A stretch of 64,000 bases of DNA from Streptomyces sp. NBC_00370 (lineage in GTDB: Bacteria > Actinomycetota > Actinomycetes > Streptomycetales > Streptomycetaceae). Shown piece by piece: positions 8,573-17,509 of the stretch (the stretch's first letter is position 1; each line of letters starts with the position of its first letter). Below the pieces are notes generated by a model. The model was not told the DNA's origin and made no database searches. It saw nothing but the letters and a program-made list of their open reading frames with translations. The stretch is from positions 3,751,501 through 3,815,500 of the forward strand of contig NZ_CP107968.1 in NCBI RefSeq assembly GCF_036084755.1, given 5' to 3'. The position numbers and the translations under genes are program-made.

Positions 8573-11500
8573 TCAGTCGAACCATCGGTCGCGCTCCAAC
8601 TCCTCGGTGCGCGAGGGGTCTTCGATCAGCGCGGCCACCTCGAACCGCCTCGGCCACTGCCCCGCGGCCCAGGCGAGGCCGGCCGCCACGCCTTCGAGCG
8701 TCGCCGCGTGCAGCACCCCGTCCGGTGTCCTGCGCCAGTCCAACTCGACACCGCCCGCGACCAGCTCGTCGTGCTCCACATACGTCTGCGGGGTCGCGGC
8801 GCCCAGCAGCGCCCGTACCGAGGCCGGTACGGCATGCTCCTCACCCTCGGACGTCACCTCGGCGGCGACCACCTCACTGAGCCGCCGCACCTGCAACAGC
8901 TCGGCCAACTCGGCCACCCGCACCGGGGACACCGGCAGCAGCGCCTGCCCCGCCGCCAGCGGCAGCAGATCGGGCGCGTCGGCGACGACCGCGTCAGCGG
9001 CGTCCACGACGCGCACGACGCCGTCCACGACGACCCGCAACTCGTCCGGCAGCGTGACCTGTTCGGGATCGAGATCGGCGAGCGCCGAATACAGCGCGTG
9101 CAGCTGCGCCGGGGTCACGTCCCGCTCCGGCTCGGCCAGCCGGCCCAACAGCTCGGCGGCGCCGCCCGGTTCGTCCAGCAGCGCGGCGACCGAGGTCCGC
9201 ACCCCGAGCGCGCGCAGCACCTGCACGTCGTCGAAGCCGGTCGCGTCCACCGGGTCGTAGAGCCCGGCCAGCAGCGGATCACCGTTCGCCGAACGCAGCC
9301 CGGCAGGCCGCCGCCCGTCGAGCACCGGATGGTCACGCAGCCACCACGCCGTGTACGAACGGACGCTCTCCGTCGTCCCGTCGGGCAGCAGCACCCGTAC
9401 GGGCGAGGTCAGCGCGTCCCGCAGCGGCGGCCGCGCCAGCAGGGCCAGCGCCTGCGGCCAGGCATCGTCGTCCACGAGATCCAGGTCCCGTACGGCGACG
9501 ATCTCCGTCGCGACCGGCGGCACCGGCGTCTCGGGCAGCCGGTCCAGCACGTCCTCGCACCACACGTCGACGGCGTCCAGCAGCCCGGCGTCGTCGGGCT
9601 CGGCGAAGTCGCCCTCGCGGGGCTCCAGTTCGTCCGGGTCCAGCACTATGTCCGAGGCCCGCACCAGCGCGAAGTTGGCGAGCACCCCGCACGCGGCGAG
9701 CGGCTGCTCGCCCCAGCGCTCGGCCAGCTCGCCGTCGCAGAAGGCCAGTTCGTCCTCGCGCATCACAGCCGCGAACGGGCTGCCGGGCAGCACCAGTTCA
9801 CCGGCCGGTGCCAGCTCGCCGTCCTCGTCGGTCAGCGCCAGCGCCCCCAGCCACGGCTCGTCGCCCGGCTCAAGTCCCGCGTCCCGGACGAGCCGCAGCA
9901 CCGTCTCGGCCAGCTCGTCGGCGTCCGGCGTGTCCGCGTCCTCGTCCCACACCTCACCCGCGTCCATCGAGGCCGCCACGGCGGCCCGTACCTGCGGGGT
10001 CGTCAGCACCGCGCGCGGCGTCGCCGGCAGCGCGCCCAGCTTCTCCAGCAGCGGATGCGCCGCGTCGGGATGCGCGACCTTCAGCCCCAGCCTGGCCAGC
10101 TCCGCCGGTGCCTCCGTGTCGGGCAGCGGCAGCAGGATCTGCCGCGGCCCGATCGCCGTCCGCCCGTTGGCCAGCGGCACCGGAAGCCCGGACAGCCGGT
10201 CCGGATCCACCCCCGTCAGCGACTCGTACAGCCTGCGCCACCACTCGGGCGCCCGCTCGGCCCCCGCGATCCGCTCGACGGCGTCGCCCAGCGGCAGCCG
10301 GCCCACGCCGAGCGTCCGCAGCTCCGTGCGGCGCTCAAGTCCCCCCGGCAGCAGCGTCGGCAGCACCTCGGCCAGCACCAGCACGGTCTCGGCGCTCGCG
10401 CCCTCCACGACCTCGGCCTCGAACGGCCGCAGCGCCTTCGCCGGCTCCTCCTCGTCACCCGGCCCCGCGGGAGCCAGGAAGGCGACCCTCGGCAGCCGCT
10501 CCAGGATCGCCGCCCGCAGCCGCCCGTCCAGCTCCCCCTTGCCGAGCGGCCCCGGCACCAGGTCGATGGTCCCCGTCGACACCGGCTCCCAGCCGCCCAG
10601 CAGCTCCGCGAAGCCCTCGGCCGCCTGCCCCACGAGGAAGTCGGTCAGCGGTCCCGGCGCCGGATGACGACGCGTCGGATCCAGCGGGAACGAGGCGATC
10701 AGCAGCGCCGGAACGCCCAGCGGCTCGTCGGTCGGCGTCGGCGCGTGCACGAACGGCGCCGTACGCGGCCGCGCGGGCGCGCCGTCGCCGTCCACCGGCA
10801 CCGCCCAGGTGACCGACCAGTGCGGCCGCAGCCGCTCCTCCACGGGCCGCCCCTCCAGCAGCGCGGCCTCGGTGACCCCGCTGCGGGCCACCACCCGCCA
10901 GCGGTGGATGTCCCCGCCGCCCGCGCTGTCGTCCACATGCACGTACGGCCCGTCCTCGGAGCGCCGCAGCACCCGGTCGCCCTCGGGCGTCTCGACGACG
11001 ACCTCGGCGAGCCCGGCGAGGGTCAGCAGCAGCGCGTCGTCGATACCGGCGAGCAGCCGCTCGACCAGATCGAGCGCGGCGGCGTCCCGCAGCGGCAGGA
11101 CCACGGCGGTGTCGTACCCGTCCGGCACGGTGCCCTCGGCGGGCAGCGGCAGCCGCAGCAGCGGTACGTGCCCGTCACGGCGCCGCAGCTCGTCCCCGAG
11201 CCCCGGGCTGTCCTGCGCGGCCTCCTCGGTCAGCGCGCGGGCGTCGGTGAGCGACCAGCGCACGCCGCCGTCCCGCCCGATCACCGCGGGCTCGTCGCTG
11301 ACGGCCAGCACAGCGGCGAACCCGACGCCGAACCTGCCCACGGCGGTCTCGTTGTCGTCCCGCTTGGCGGAGGCGCGCAGCGTGGACAGCGACTCGACGC
11401 CGACGGCGTCGAGGGGAGCGCCGGTGTTGGCGGCGACGAGCACGGCGTCGCCGTCTGTGGGGCGCCGCAGCGTGAGCCGCAGCTGCCCTTCGGTACCGGC

Positions 11501-11695
11501 CCGCGCGGCGGCGTCCGCGGCGTTCTGGGCCAGCTCGATGACGAGCCGGTCGCGGTAGCCGCCGAGCGCGAGGTCCTCCTCGGCGTTGGCGTCCTCCCTG
11601 AACCGCGCGGGACTGGCGCCCCAGGCGTCGAGCACTCCCCGCCGCAGCCGCGCAGTTCCGAACGGGTCGGAACCCTCGGTCGTCCTGACGCTCAC
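8573..11695 (-). CDS. Large GHKL-ATPase protein with sacsin-like N-terminal domain
   Basis: A 1040-residue cytoplasmic protein. The N-terminal 200 or so residues form a Hsp90/sacsin-type ATPase: the N-box ELAQNAADAA (Glu54, Asn58), then the G2 loop GRFGVGFAAV near residue 120. The remaining 800 residues are acidic, Leu/Ala/Glu-rich and show no domain I can name. I use the GTG at 11695, with GCGGAG about 7 bases upstream, because residues before it are low-complexity and unlike the family. Such proteins are conserved as single genes in Streptomyces. A chaperone-like or repair role is possible by analogy only. The DUF3027 gene lies upstream on the same strand, separated by 484 bp. Confidence 0.82.
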   Translation of the reverse strand: MSVRTTEGSDPFGTARLRRGVLDAWGASPARFREDANAEEDLALGGYRDRLVIELAQNAADAAARAGTEGQLRLTLRRPTDGDAVLVAANTGAPLDAVGVESLSTLRASAKRDDNETAVGRFGVGFAAVLAVSDEPAVIGRDGGVRWSLTDARALTEEAAQDSPGLGDELRRRDGHVPLLRLPLPAEGTVPDGYDTAVVLPLRDAAALDLVERLLAGIDDALLLTLAGLAEVVVETPEGDRVLRRSEDGPYVHVDDSAGGGDIHRWRVVARSGVTEAALLEGRPVEERLRPHWSVTWAVPVDGDGAPARPRTAPFVHAPTPTDEPLGVPALLIASFPLDPTRRHPAPGPLTDFLVGQAAEGFAELLGGWEPVSTGTIDLVPGPLGKGELDGRLRAAILERLPRVAFLAPAGPGDEEEPAKALRPFEAEVVEGASAETVLVLAEVLPTLLPGGLERRTELRTLGVGRLPLGDAVERIAGAERAPEWWRRLYESLTGVDPDRLSGLPVPLANGRTAIGPRQILLPLPDTEAPAELARLGLKVAHPDAAHPLLEKLGALPATPRAVLTTPQVRAAVAASMDAGEVWDEDADTPDADELAETVLRLVRDAGLEPGDEPWLGALALTDEDGELAPAGELVLPGSPFAAVMREDELAFCDGELAERWGEQPLAACGVLANFALVRASDIVLDPDELEPREGDFAEPDDAGLLDAVDVWCEDVLDRLPETPVPPVATEIVAVRDLDLVDDDAWPQALALLARPPLRDALTSPVRVLLPDGTTESVRSYTAWWLRDHPVLDGRRPAGLRSANGDPLLAGLYDPVDATGFDDVQVLRALGVRTSVAALLDEPGGAAELLGRLAEPERDVTPAQLHALYSALADLDPEQVTLPDELRVVVDGVVRVVDAADAVVADAPDLLPLAAGQALLPVSPVRVAELAELLQVRRLSEVVAAEVTSEGEEHAVPASVRALLGAATPQTYVEHDELVAGGVELDWRRTPDGVLHAATLEGVAAGLAWAAGQWPRRFEVAALIEDPSRTEELERDRWFD

Positions 11696-12179
11696 GCTGT
11701 GACTCCGCTCTTGTTCTGGCCGACGTGTATCCGGCCGAAGGTACCGGGTCGCCGTCCGGCGGGGTGCGGTGCCTTGGGTGCGGGTCCGTGGTTGCGGGTC
11801 TTGGTTGCGGTTGTCGCCGGGGGCCGTTCCGGGGTCGTGTCCTGCGCTGCATGATTTACGGCGCGTACTCCCGAGACGCGGAGCCACCGCCGAGATGCGC
11901 CACAAATCACGCTCTACGCTCCGGACACCACCCCTGCACGACCCCCTTCACCCCCCGGCCCACAGGGCGGCAACACCTCGGCCCGCAGGGCACCGCTCAC
12001 CCGCGCTGACGCGGTGGTCTGCTGGGACCCGCCGGGGGGAGGGGGCCGGGGCCGGAGGAGGGGGGTGTCCGGACGTAAAGCGAAGGAGCTCATGCGACAA
12101 GCAGTCCGGACACCCCCCTCCGCAGGACCCGGAACCCGCCACCAGACAGCGAGACCGCAACCAGGAACCCGCCCGAGGG
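11696..12179. other. 484-bp gap with no convincing gene
   Basis: The gap lies between the start of the sacsin-like gene and the stop of the DUF3027 gene. Open frames here show no family resemblance and cross into the antisense of DUF3027. The part near 11,760-11,830 is a G/T-rich stretch with repeated GGTTGCGG-like words. The recognisable element is the long hairpin at 12057-12121, listed separately. A promoter for the sacsin-like gene should lie near 11,700-11,780, but I cannot place it. Confidence 0.5.
12057..12121 (-). terminator. 18-bp perfect stem with 29-nt loop, downstream of DUF3027 gene
   Basis: The left arm 12057-12074 and right arm 12104-12121 are perfectly complementary over 18 bp (core GTCCGGAC next to a run of six G or C). 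The loop of 29 bases contains AAGGAG and an ATG on the + strand. It begins 59 bp after the DUF3027 stop and has no T-run, as is common for Streptomyces terminators. The stem is much longer than needed, so another role (RNA processing, protein site) is possible. Confidence 0.55.
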
Positions 12180-13097
12180 CTACGGCTGGCTCGGGCCGTC
12201 CGTCGGCTCACGGCCCGTGCCCAGCGGGAACGCGTCCGCGCCCATCGAGTCCAGTACCGGCGGCGGTGGCCGCAACGGCGCCGGCATGACCGCCGCCTCC
12301 GAGTGGCCGCCGCAGCCGTACGCCAGCGAGACGACATGCCCGTCCGCCGGCGAGAACTCGTTCGCGCAGACGCCGAAGGCCTGCCTCAGCGAGCCCGCCA
12401 GCGGCATCAGGAAGCCGCAGGAGACGCACGGGGCGGGCGCCGCCTGCGCCATCGCCGTCTTGGGGCCGAACGATTCGTCCCACCGGTCGGCGGCGACGTG
12501 CAGGCCGTACCGGGACAGCACACGCGCCCGGCGCATGCCCAGCTCCTCGGCGACGGCCGCGATCGTGCCGCGCACCGGCAGCTCCGAGGGGGGCGCCGGC
12601 GACGACAGCGGCGGCGTCAGCTCCGCGTCCTCCGCCTCCACCAGGTCCGCCAGGTTCTGCGGAGTGACCACTTCCGGGACCACCGAGTTCGGCGGCGGCG
12701 CGTCCTCGCCCGTGTAGCCGGGCTCCAGGCGCAGATCCTCCGCCTCGGTGGGCAGCAGGTCGCCCGGGCCCATGTCGCCGGGGCGCAGCCGTTCGCTCCA
12801 CGGCACCCATTCGGGGGCCAGCAGCGAGTCGGGGCCCGGCAGCAGAACCGTCTCGTCCAGCGTGACGAGCTTGGAGCGGGACGCGCGGGTCACCGTCACG
12901 GCCCAGCGCCAGCCCCGGTAGCCGGGCTCCTTGCATTCGAAGAAGTGGGTGACCACGCGGTCCCCGTCGGCCACCGCCGAAACATGCTCCCCCACGACGG
13001 CGGGCGCCGCCGTTTCCTCGGCGGCCGCCCTGGCGAGGTCTACCGCCTCGGCGCACAGACGGTCAGGGGTACGGCTTCGCGTCGTCGCAGCACTCAC
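12180..13097 (-). CDS. DUF3027 family protein
   Basis: A 305-residue cytoplasmic protein of the actinobacterial DUF3027 family. Recognisable blocks are RVVTHFFECKEPGYRGWRWAVTV near the N-terminus and LVTLDETVLLPG. The C-terminal half has two Cys-containing motifs, CVSCGFLMPLAG and FGVCANEFSPADGHVVSLAYGCGGHSE, which look like a zinc-binding site. I start at the GTG at 13097 (VSAATTRS); the ten residues before it are basic and unlikely to belong. The function of the family is not known; the pattern suggests a zinc protein. It diverges from the MFS gene at 13477. Confidence 0.82.
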   Translation of the reverse strand: MSAATTRSRTPDRLCAEAVDLARAAAEETAAPAVVGEHVSAVADGDRVVTHFFECKEPGYRGWRWAVTVTRASRSKLVTLDETVLLPGPDSLLAPEWVPWSERLRPGDMGPGDLLPTEAEDLRLEPGYTGEDAPPPNSVVPEVVTPQNLADLVEAEDAELTPPLSSPAPPSELPVRGTIAAVAEELGMRRARVLSRYGLHVAADRWDESFGPKTAMAQAAPAPCVSCGFLMPLAGSLRQAFGVCANEFSPADGHVVSLAYGCGGHSEAAVMPAPLRPPPPVLDSMGADAFPLGTGREPTDGPSQP

Positions 13098-13476
13098 AGG
13101 TCTCGCTTCTCTCCTACGCCGTATCACGGGTGCGCCGGCCGATCAGCGGTGTACGAGCCGAGGGCGGAGCGGACCTGGGGACCGCATCGACGTCCAACGC
13201 CCGACCACTTCCCGGGCACACCTACCGTCATCCATTCTGCGGGATGACGAAGAGGCGCGCGGCCGAGAACAACCGCCGGTGGCGCGCTACGCACGCTACC
13301 CCCTCTCTCGCCCCCCGCCCACCTGCACGCCGTCTCTTCCCGCAGTTCGGACAACACCGCAACAAGGCCGTGACCCTACGGAGGGCCGGGTGAGGAGGGG
13401 TCGGAGCGGCGCGGCGCCCGGCCCCGTCATGGCCGAGATCGGTTCGGTTTCCCGGCGTGTGGGGCACTATGACGGG
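13098..13476. other. 379-bp divergent intergenic region
   Basis: The region lies between the DUF3027 gene (reading left) and the MFS gene (reading right) and should hold both promoters. Candidate frames across it are Pro/Arg/His-rich and look like shadows. I see no clear operator, repeat or RNA gene. Confidence 0.4.
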
Positions 13477-14826
13477 GTGGCAGCCGCAAGGTCGTCCGAT
13501 GACGCCGGCTCGCTCCGCAAGACGGCGCGGGCCATGAGTCGTGCCCTGAGGGCGCCGTTCACCCGCACGGCGAAGGGGATCCGCAAGGTCACGCACGCCC
13601 ATGGGGCGGGCGAGTCCGGGCTGGGAAAACTGATCGAGCTGCACGCCGTGAACGGCGCGGGCGACGTCATGATCACGGTCGCGCTCGCTTCCACGGTGTT
13701 CTTCTCCGTGCCGACGGACGAGGCGCGCGGCCGGGTCGCCCTGTATCTGGCTGTGACGATGGCGCCCTTCACCCTGCTGGCCCCGGTGATCGGTCCGCTC
13801 CTGGACCGGGTGCCGCACGGCAGGCGCGCCGCCATGGCCATCGCGATGCTCACCAGGGCCGTCCTGGCCATCGCGATGTCGAGCGCCGTGGCGACCGGGG
13901 GGCTTGAGCTGTATCCGGCGGCGCTCGGCGTGCTGGTCGCGTCGAAGGCGTACGGGGTGGTGCGCAGCGCGGTCGTACCGCGGCTGCTGCCGCCGCGCTT
14001 CCCGCTGGTGCGGGCGAATTCGCGGGTGACGCTGGCCGGGCTGCTGGCGACGGGGATCGCCGCCCCGATCGGGGCGGGGCTGCAGTCGCTGGGGTCGCCG
14101 TATCCGCTGTACGGGGCGTGCGCGATCTTCCTCGGGGGTACGTTCCTGGCGCTGTCGATGCCCGCCAAGGTCGACTCGGCGAAGGGTGAGCGCAAGGCGC
14201 AGCTGCTGGCGCACGGGAAGACGAAGCGGCCCAGTCTGCGGTCGGTGGGGCCTTCGGTGCTGCACGGCCTTGAGGCGAACTCGGCGCATCGCGCGCTGTC
14301 CGGCTTCTTGATCTTCTTTCTCGCGTTCCTGCTGCGGGAACAGCCGCTGTCCGGGCTGAGCGAGGCCGTCTCGCTCGGCATCGTGGGGGTGTCGGCCGGG
14401 GCGGGGAACGCGCTGGGTACGGCGGTGGGCGCCGCGCTGAAGTCCCGGGGTCCCGAGGTGATCATCGCCTCGATGCTGGGGATCGCGCTGACCGCGGCTG
14501 TCTTCGCCGCGCTGTTCTTCGGCGGGGTGATGGTGGCGATCCTGTGCGCCGTCGCGGGTCTGACGCAGGCGCTGTCGAAGCTGTCGCTGGACGCGGTGAT
14601 CCAGCGTGACGTGCCGGAACAGGTCCGTACGTCGGCGTTCGCGCGGTCCGAGACGGTGCTCCAGATGGCCTGGGTGGTGGGCGGCGCGGTGGGTATCGCG
14701 CTGCCGCTCAACGGGGTGCTGGGGATGTCGGTCGCGGCGAGCGTCATCGCGGTCGGCGCGATCGCCGCTGTACGGGGGCTGCTGGGTGCGGCCAGACGCG
14801 GCTCGCCGCACCCCCGCGCCGCCTGA
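13477..14826 (+). CDS. MFS transporter (actinobacterial, 12 helices)
   Basis: A membrane protein of about 449 residues. A cytoplasmic N-terminus of roughly 45 residues holds the conserved THAHGAGESGLGKLIELHAVNGAGDVMITVALASTVFF segment entering helix 1. GPLLDRVPHGRRAAM matches the motif-A loop, and helices then alternate with short basic loops. It is about the usual length for a 12-helix MFS permease. The start is the GTG at 13477; an internal ATG (MSRALRAPF) at 13534 is the alternative. No drug-specific motif is visible and the substrate is unknown. The lipoprotein gene follows 27 bp downstream. Confidence 0.78.
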   Translation: MAAARSSDDAGSLRKTARAMSRALRAPFTRTAKGIRKVTHAHGAGESGLGKLIELHAVNGAGDVMITVALASTVFFSVPTDEARGRVALYLAVTMAPFTLLAPVIGPLLDRVPHGRRAAMAIAMLTRAVLAIAMSSAVATGGLELYPAALGVLVASKAYGVVRSAVVPRLLPPRFPLVRANSRVTLAGLLATGIAAPIGAGLQSLGSPYPLYGACAIFLGGTFLALSMPAKVDSAKGERKAQLLAHGKTKRPSLRSVGPSVLHGLEANSAHRALSGFLIFFLAFLLREQPLSGLSEAVSLGIVGVSAGAGNALGTAVGAALKSRGPEVIIASMLGIALTAAVFAALFFGGVMVAILCAVAGLTQALSKLSLDAVIQRDVPEQVRTSAFARSETVLQMAWVVGGAVGIALPLNGVLGMSVAASVIAVGAIAAVRGLLGAARRGSPHPRAA

Positions 14827-14853
14827 GCCGGAACGACCGATAGCCTTCGGCCC

Positions 14854-15354
14854 ATGACCGTTGCGTTCTTCTCTGGTAAGGGCCGCAGGGCCGGTGTCGC
14901 CCTCGGTGCCGTGTCGGCCGGGCTCCTCGTCCTCGCCGCCTGTGACAAGCCCACCCCCATCGCCACCGTGACGGTCGGGACGAGTACGACCCACACCGAG
15001 GCGTCCTGCTACAACGACGGCAACGCGATCAAGTCGGGCGACGTCAAGCCCTGCCTGAACGAGAAGGCCGGCCACAGCATCAAGGTCGCCAGCGAGGACA
15101 CGGTCAGGTTCGGGGTCGACCCGAAGATCGCCGACCACGGCTGGGAGCTGTTCCTCAACGGCCAGCAGGCCGAGGGCACGCCGAGCAAGACGACGTACCG
15201 CACCTTCCCCGGCGCCTCGTTCTTCCAGGCCAACCAGCAGACCGGCCAGCCCGCCCCGGACAGCCTCCAGGTCAGCGTCGTGGAGATCGGCGGCGCCGGC
15301 GGCCAGGAGATCTTCGGTGTCTGGCACTTCGAGCTCAAGAAGAAGAAGTCCTGA
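14854..15354 (+). CDS. Lipoprotein, Streptomyces-conserved (DUF2771-like)
   Basis: A 166-residue exported lipoprotein. A basic N-terminus (SGKGRRAG) and hydrophobic stretch end in the lipobox LAAC, giving lipidated Cys30. The mature part has the conserved start DKPTPIATVTVG, a Cys pair (ASCYNDG ... KPCLNEK) suited to a disulfide, and a beta-rich C-terminus ending HFELKKKKS. I believe it corresponds to the actinobacterial DUF2771 family but cannot confirm that. It sits between an MFS gene and mqnB on the same strand, 7 bp before the mqnB start, so it is probably in the same transcript, though nothing ties it to menaquinone synthesis. Confidence 0.78.
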   Translation: MTVAFFSGKGRRAGVALGAVSAGLLVLAACDKPTPIATVTVGTSTTHTEASCYNDGNAIKSGDVKPCLNEKAGHSIKVASEDTVRFGVDPKIADHGWELFLNGQQAEGTPSKTTYRTFPGASFFQANQQTGQPAPDSLQVSVVEIGGAGGQEIFGVWHFELKKKKS

Positions 15355-15361
15355 CGCTGCC

Positions 15362-16066
15362 ATGCGCGTACTGGTGGTGACGGCGGTCGCGGCGGAGGCG
15401 GACTCCGTCGTCGCCGGGCTGACCGGGTTCGAGCGCCGCGAGGTGCCCCCGCTGCCCGGTGGTCGCACCCTGACCGCCGGTACGACGGGGGGCGGCGCCC
15501 TGGTGGGCGTCCTCGCGGGCGGGGTCGGACCGGCCGCCGTCGCCGCGGCCACGGCCACGGCGCTGGCTGTCGGTGACCCGTACGACCTGGTGGTCTCCGC
15601 CGGCATCGGCGGCGGCTTCGCGCCGCATGCCCCGCTCGGCTCGGTCGTCGTGGCCGACGCCGTGGTGGCCGCCGATCTGGGCGCCGACACGCCCGACGGC
15701 TTTCTCGCCGTCGAGGAACTGGGTTTCGGCCGCGGCGTCCATCTGCCGCCCGCGGAGCTGACGGCCCGGATGGCCGTGGCGACCGGGGCCGTACTCGCCC
15801 CCGTACTGACCGTCTCGACCGTGACCGGCACGGCCGCCCGTACGGCGGAGCTGACCGCACGTCACCCCCGGGCAGCCGCCGAGGGGATGGAGGGCTTCGG
15901 CGTCGCCGAGGCCGCGGCCGGGTACGCCCTTCCCTGTGCCGAGCTGCGCGCGATCTCCAACGTCGTAGGACCGCGCGACCGGGACGCCTGGCGGATCGGC
16001 GCGGCGCTGGAGTCGCTGCGGCGCGCGGTCACGCTGCTCACCCCCGTTTTCGAGGAGTCGTCATGA
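15362..16066 (+). CDS. mqnB: Futalosine hydrolase
   Basis: A 234-residue cytosolic enzyme of the futalosine route to menaquinone. It splits futalosine into dehypoxanthine futalosine and hypoxanthine. It belongs to the nucleoside phosphorylase/MTA-SAH nucleosidase fold: MRVLVVTAVAAEADSV at the N-terminus, the VSAGIGGGF loop around residue 80, and the purine-site motif EGMEGFGVAEAA near residues 176-187. I take the ATG at 15362. Its 3' end overlaps mqnD by 4 bp (ATGA), indicating translational coupling. mqnA and mqnC are not in this window. Confidence 0.9.
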   Translation: MRVLVVTAVAAEADSVVAGLTGFERREVPPLPGGRTLTAGTTGGGALVGVLAGGVGPAAVAAATATALAVGDPYDLVVSAGIGGGFAPHAPLGSVVVADAVVAADLGADTPDGFLAVEELGFGRGVHLPPAELTARMAVATGAVLAPVLTVSTVTGTAARTAELTARHPRAAAEGMEGFGVAEAAAGYALPCAELRAISNVVGPRDRDAWRIGAALESLRRAVTLLTPVFEESS

Positions 16067-16902
16067 CCCTGCAGATCGCCTATTCGCCCTGCCCCAACGA
16101 CACGTTCGTCTTCGACGCCTGGGCGCACGGCCGGGTGCCGGGCGCGCCGGCGCTCGATGTGACGTTCGCGGACATCGACATCACCAACGGCATGGCGGAG
16201 CGGGGTGAGTTCGACGTACTGAAGGTCTCGTACGCCGTGCTGCCGTGGGTACTGGACGAGTACGCGCTGCTGCCGTGCGGCGGGGCCCTGGGCCGTGGCA
16301 ACGGGCCGCTGGTCCTCACGCGGGACGCGGACACCGATCTGACGGGGAAGACCGTCGCCGTGCCGAGCGAGCGCTCGACGGCGTATCTGCTGTTCCGGCT
16401 GTGGGCTGCGGACGTCGTCCCCGGCGGGGTCGGCGAGATCGTCGTCATGCCGTTCAACGAGATCATGCCTGCGGTGCGCGACGGCAAGGTGGACGCCGGT
16501 CTCGTCATCCACGAGGCGCGTTTCACCTATCAGGATTACGGGCTGAATTCGCTGGCCGACATGGGCGAGCACTGGGAGACGACGACGGGGCTGCCGATCC
16601 CGCTGGGCGCGATCATCGCGAAGCGCTCGCTGGGCGAGGAGACGCTGCGGCTGCTCGCCGAATCGGCCCGTACGTCGGTGCGGATGGCGTGGGACGACCC
16701 GGCGGCGGCGCGGCCGTACGTGGACGAGCACTCCCAGGAGATGGACCCGGCCGTCGCCGACCAGCACATCGCCCTGTACGTCAACGAGTTCACCGCCGAC
16801 CTGGGCGAGGACGGCTACGCGGCCGTACGCGGCCTGCTGACGCGGGCGGCGACCGAGGGGCTCGTACCGCCCCTCGGCCCTGACGCGCTGCGTTTCGTGT
16901 AG
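16063..16902 (+). CDS. mqnD: 1,4-dihydroxy-6-naphthoate synthase
   Basis: A 279-residue enzyme converting cyclic dehypoxanthine futalosine to 1,4-dihydroxy-6-naphthoate in the futalosine menaquinone pathway. It has the periplasmic-binding-protein-like two-lobed fold. The N-terminal IAYSPCPNDTFVFDAWAHG is the family signature, ITNGMAERGEFDVLKVS follows, and DAGLVIHEARFTY near residue 148 contains the catalytic-type His. Length is typical. It overlaps mqnB by 4 bp and ends 25 bp before the stop of the convergent cold-shock gene. Confidence 0.93.
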   Translation: MTLQIAYSPCPNDTFVFDAWAHGRVPGAPALDVTFADIDITNGMAERGEFDVLKVSYAVLPWVLDEYALLPCGGALGRGNGPLVLTRDADTDLTGKTVAVPSERSTAYLLFRLWAADVVPGGVGEIVVMPFNEIMPAVRDGKVDAGLVIHEARFTYQDYGLNSLADMGEHWETTTGLPIPLGAIIAKRSLGEETLRLLAESARTSVRMAWDDPAAARPYVDEHSQEMDPAVADQHIALYVNEFTADLGEDGYAAVRGLLTRAATEGLVPPLGPDALRFV

Positions 16903-16927
16903 CCGTGCCGTCGGGTGGGCGGGCCGG

Positions 16928-17311
16928 TCAGACGTCGAGCTGGTCGGCCACCGCGCGGAGCAGTCCGGCGATCTTCTTGCCGTGCACCTTGTCGGGGTAG
17001 CGGCCGCGCTCCAGCATCGGGGAGATGTTCTCCAGCAGGGTCGTCAGGTCCTGGACGATCGAGGCGAGTTCGTCGGGCTTGCGGCGCTGCGCGGCGGCGA
17101 CGGAGGGCGCGGGGTCCAGCACCGTGACCGACAGGGCCTGGTCGCCGCGCTGGCCGGCCACGACGCCGAACTCCACACGCTGGCCCGGCTTGAGCGCGTC
17201 GACTCCGGCGGGCAGGACGGACGAGTGCACGAAGACGTCGCCGCCGTCGTCGCGGGAGAGAAAGCCGAAGCCCTTCTCGCTGTTGAACCACTTGACCTTG
17301 CCGGTAGGCAC
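16928..17311 (-). CDS. Cold-shock-domain protein with C-terminal extension
   Basis: A 127-residue protein. Residues 1-67 are a cold-shock domain with both RNA-binding motifs, KGFGFLS (RNP1) and VFVHSS (RNP2). A second segment of about 55 residues (ELASIVQDLTTLLENISPML ... KKIAGLLRAVADQLDV) looks helical. Plain Csp proteins stop near residue 67, so the extension is the distinguishing feature. The GTG at 17311 has a purine-rich AACGAGGACGAGG upstream. A GC-rich inverted repeat (GCGCGC ... GCGCGC, about 17340-17370) lies in the leader and may form RNA structure. Confidence 0.9.
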   Translation of the reverse strand: MPTGKVKWFNSEKGFGFLSRDDGGDVFVHSSVLPAGVDALKPGQRVEFGVVAGQRGDQALSVTVLDPAPSVAAAQRRKPDELASIVQDLTTLLENISPMLERGRYPDKVHGKKIAGLLRAVADQLDV

Positions 17312-17509
17312 GTCTGTCCTCGTCCTCGTTCTCGTAAGGGGCGCGCTCCGGCCCGCCGGGGCGCGCGCAGCACGGAAAAAACGCTCTGGAGAGCACTACA
17401 GCGGGCCCGTTGACCCGCCATCCCCAAGGCTAGTGGTCCAGGGGCTGGTGACAAGACGTCGCCGGACGGTTCCTGTCCGCTCCCGTCGGCATGGAACTAC
17501 CCTGGTGAG

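Noticed and set aside
8708..11854. 1048-residue + strand frame opposite the sacsin-like gene
   Set aside because: It is Arg/Gln/His-rich with no domain; high GC leaves long open antisense frames. The minus frame has clear ATPase motifs.
12014..12289. 91-residue + frame with AAGGAG and ATG in the hairpin loop
   Set aside because: Pro/Arg/Thr-rich, runs antisense into DUF3027 and resembles no family.
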